This document shows, piece after piece, positions 62,287 through 64,000 of a stretch of 64,000 bases of DNA; position 1 is the stretch's first letter, and every line of letters begins with the position of its first letter. Location: the NCBI GenBank assembly GCA_012934845.2, contig WNNJ02000015.1:1-64000 (forward strand). The letters run 5' to 3'. The translations under genes and the position numbers were made by a program. The stretch is from Pomphorhynchus laevis (Eukaryota > Acanthocephala > Palaeacanthocephala > Echinorhynchida > Pomphorhynchidae). Under the pieces are notes generated by a model. It saw only the letters and a list, made by a program, of their open reading frames with translations. It did not search any database and was not told the DNA's origin.

Positions 62287-63170
62287 TTGTCAATTTCTAT
62301 TCTTATTGAAGGAATCGGGAAGTCTAAACAGCATAAACTGATTCTATACTATTTGTACTTTTGAGTCCATCAATATGGGCTGCTGTACAACAGGATTGAA
62401 GTGCATCACCCCTAATGAGCTCAATAAGACCTTCTAGTACACATCAATATACTAAGAATTAGTACAGGTGAGAGTATTCATCACGAATAATTCGTTCACA
62501 GGGACCTAACAAGTAGAATTTAAAAGCACTATTATCGAGCGCATACGCCAATATATATCCTTCATATTTAGTGGTAATTAAACAAAAGGTTTAATTTTCC
62601 CGTCAATTTCTATTCTGATGAATAGAATCGGGAAGACCCAAACAGCATAAACTGATTCTATGCTGTTTCGACTTTTGTGTCTTGTTAATAGGGGGCTGCT
62701 GCACAACTGGATTGAAGCGCATCACCCATAGATAGCTCAATAAGCAATAAGCCCTTCTATTGCTGGTCGTAATGAAACAAATGACTTAGGTTTCCAGCTA
62801 ATTTCTATTCTGATTGAAGGAATCTGGAAGACTCAAACAGCATACACTAACGCTATGCTGTTTCGACTTTTGAATCTCATCAATATGGGCTGCTACACAC
62901 CTGGATTGAAGTTCAGCACCCTTAGACAGCTCAATAATTCCTTCTAGTACACACCCATGTAATATAAATCAACACTGAAGAGAGTATTCATCACGAATGA
63001 TTCACTCACCGGGACCTAACAAGTAGGATTTAAAATCACTCTTTTTGAGCGCATACGCCAAGCTCCTTCATTGTTGGTGATAATGCAACAAATGAATTAC
63101 TTCTCCCGTCTATTTCTATTCTGATTGAATGAATCGGGAAGACTCAAACAGCATACACCAGTGTTCATAA
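62287..63170. repeat. Satellite with alternating 313/195-bp units
   Basis: The anchor CAATTTCTATTCTGATTGAA begins units at about 62291, 62604, 62798 and 63110. Long units (313 and 311) contain a block of about 116 bases (GAGAGTATTCATCACGAAT, CGGGACCTAACAAGTAG, GAGCGCATACGCCAA) that the 195-bp unit lacks. Each unit has an AAACAGCATA...TATGCTGTTT inverted repeat, perfect in units 2 and 3 and degraded in unit 1. Confidence 0.85.
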
Positions 63171-64000
63171 TATGATCATAATAGTAAACATAATTAGCAT
63201 ATGCTTTTATATTATTATTCTAATATCAAAATCATATTATTTGGTTATTTAATCATATTATTATTTTCATTTTATTTTTTGTTATATTTTCATTTTCTAG
63301 TCAGAATAATAAAAATGTGGATGCATACTTACACACGGGCACAAAGAGACATTCCATTAAAAGAATGAATTAGGAAGTACAATAAGTATACTCAGCGGTA
63401 AAAAGCTGATCATTTAGTCTGATTGAAACAAAATTAAAAAGTTCAAGTTTTCTTTTTAAATAGCTATTAATAGGACACTATTATTAAGTGTCCTTCCGAT
63501 ATTTCGAAATTCGATCTTTCAATAAAATTAATTGTGTACCCCTCAAAACACATGACTAGAATCCTTTGGGTAAAGATTTCTAGATAACTCAGCTGAGGGC
63601 TTTAACTCAAAGCTACACTGCCTAATTAATGAAACTAATCCAAACTTTTATGAAATTGTTTATCTACTTAAAGAGATAGAAAGATAACTGTGCATTGAAC
63701 TTTCTAGACTTCACGATGGAGAGCCTAAAAACAAAATTGTGGCTGCAACATATGAAAAGACGTCTTGACGTCTTTTAAAATCATTGAAAAATTTCATTAA
63801 ATTAAATGCTTTATTTTATAAAGAAAGCATTCCTATTTTAAAATATTAAATATTTTAATATAATATGATTTAATATATATGATTATATATGGTTATGATT
63901 TACATTTTAATTTTTTTTTTAATTTAGGGGCTAAAATATAAATAATAAATTCCAAATATCGGAAATTCGAAATATTGGTACATAACCTTATTGTATCAAT
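63171..64000. other. AT-rich stretch to window end
   Basis: No gene or repeat family is recognised, apart from an 18-base phrase near 63764 that contains the self-complementary word AAGACGTCTT. Confidence 0.35.

Overview
This is a eukaryotic, invertebrate-type nuclear window. Two conserved host genes have canonical GT-AG introns. One is an SMNDC1/SPF30-like splicing factor on the plus strand (ATG at 44878, stop at 52780-52782). The other is the N-terminal exon of a BCS1-type mitochondrial AAA chaperone (59933-60265, plus strand). Introns range from about 40-70 bp to 3.8 kb, non-coding DNA is very AT-rich, and the reverse-transcriptase families are ones common in invertebrates. I cannot name the species.

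About 0-43.4 kb is a dense graveyard of nested, truncated and inverted retroelements with no recognisable host gene. Four LINE groups recur. (i) An L2-like family with a Ser/Pro-rich ORF1, an APE-type endonuclease/RT ORF2 and a 3' stem-loop, in two subfamilies that I call L2-A and L2-B (labels local to this window). (ii) CR1-like families, which I call CR1-A, -D, -E and -F. (iii) A LINE whose RT is followed by a Cys/His-RHD-EP-D region like the restriction-like endonuclease (RLE) of the R2 supergroup: one near full-length copy at about 20.85-24.24 kb and two 5'-truncated copies beside it. (iv) Old jockey/CR1-like RT fossils. A Gypsy-type LTR element, treated here as a fossil, sits inside CR1-A at 27.15-30.97 kb, and a Penelope-like RT fragment lies near 37 kb.

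From 43.4 to 64 kb the sequence is AT-rich and gene-bearing. It holds an upstream spacer, the seven-exon SMNDC1-like gene, an intergenic LINE remnant (54.1-56.7 kb), an array of a structured repeat that I call R (57.1-58.6 and 59.4-59.7 kb, with an inverted copy at 36.4 kb), the BCS1-like exon, and a satellite of about 313/195 bp units (62.3-63.2 kb).

The most unusual observations are these. The Gypsy element is bracketed by two 305-bp copies of its LINE target, far longer than a normal target-site duplication. A coding-like block inside an SMNDC1 intron is likewise bracketed by direct repeats of about 180 bp. A 1.18-kb segment is duplicated almost perfectly 15.86 kb apart. Two L2-B copies share one 5' truncation point next to a palindrome. 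The L2 3' stem-loop covaries between subfamilies. Repeat R can form interleaved (pseudoknot-like) pairings. An internally deleted CR1 copy joins ORF1 directly to RT in one open frame.
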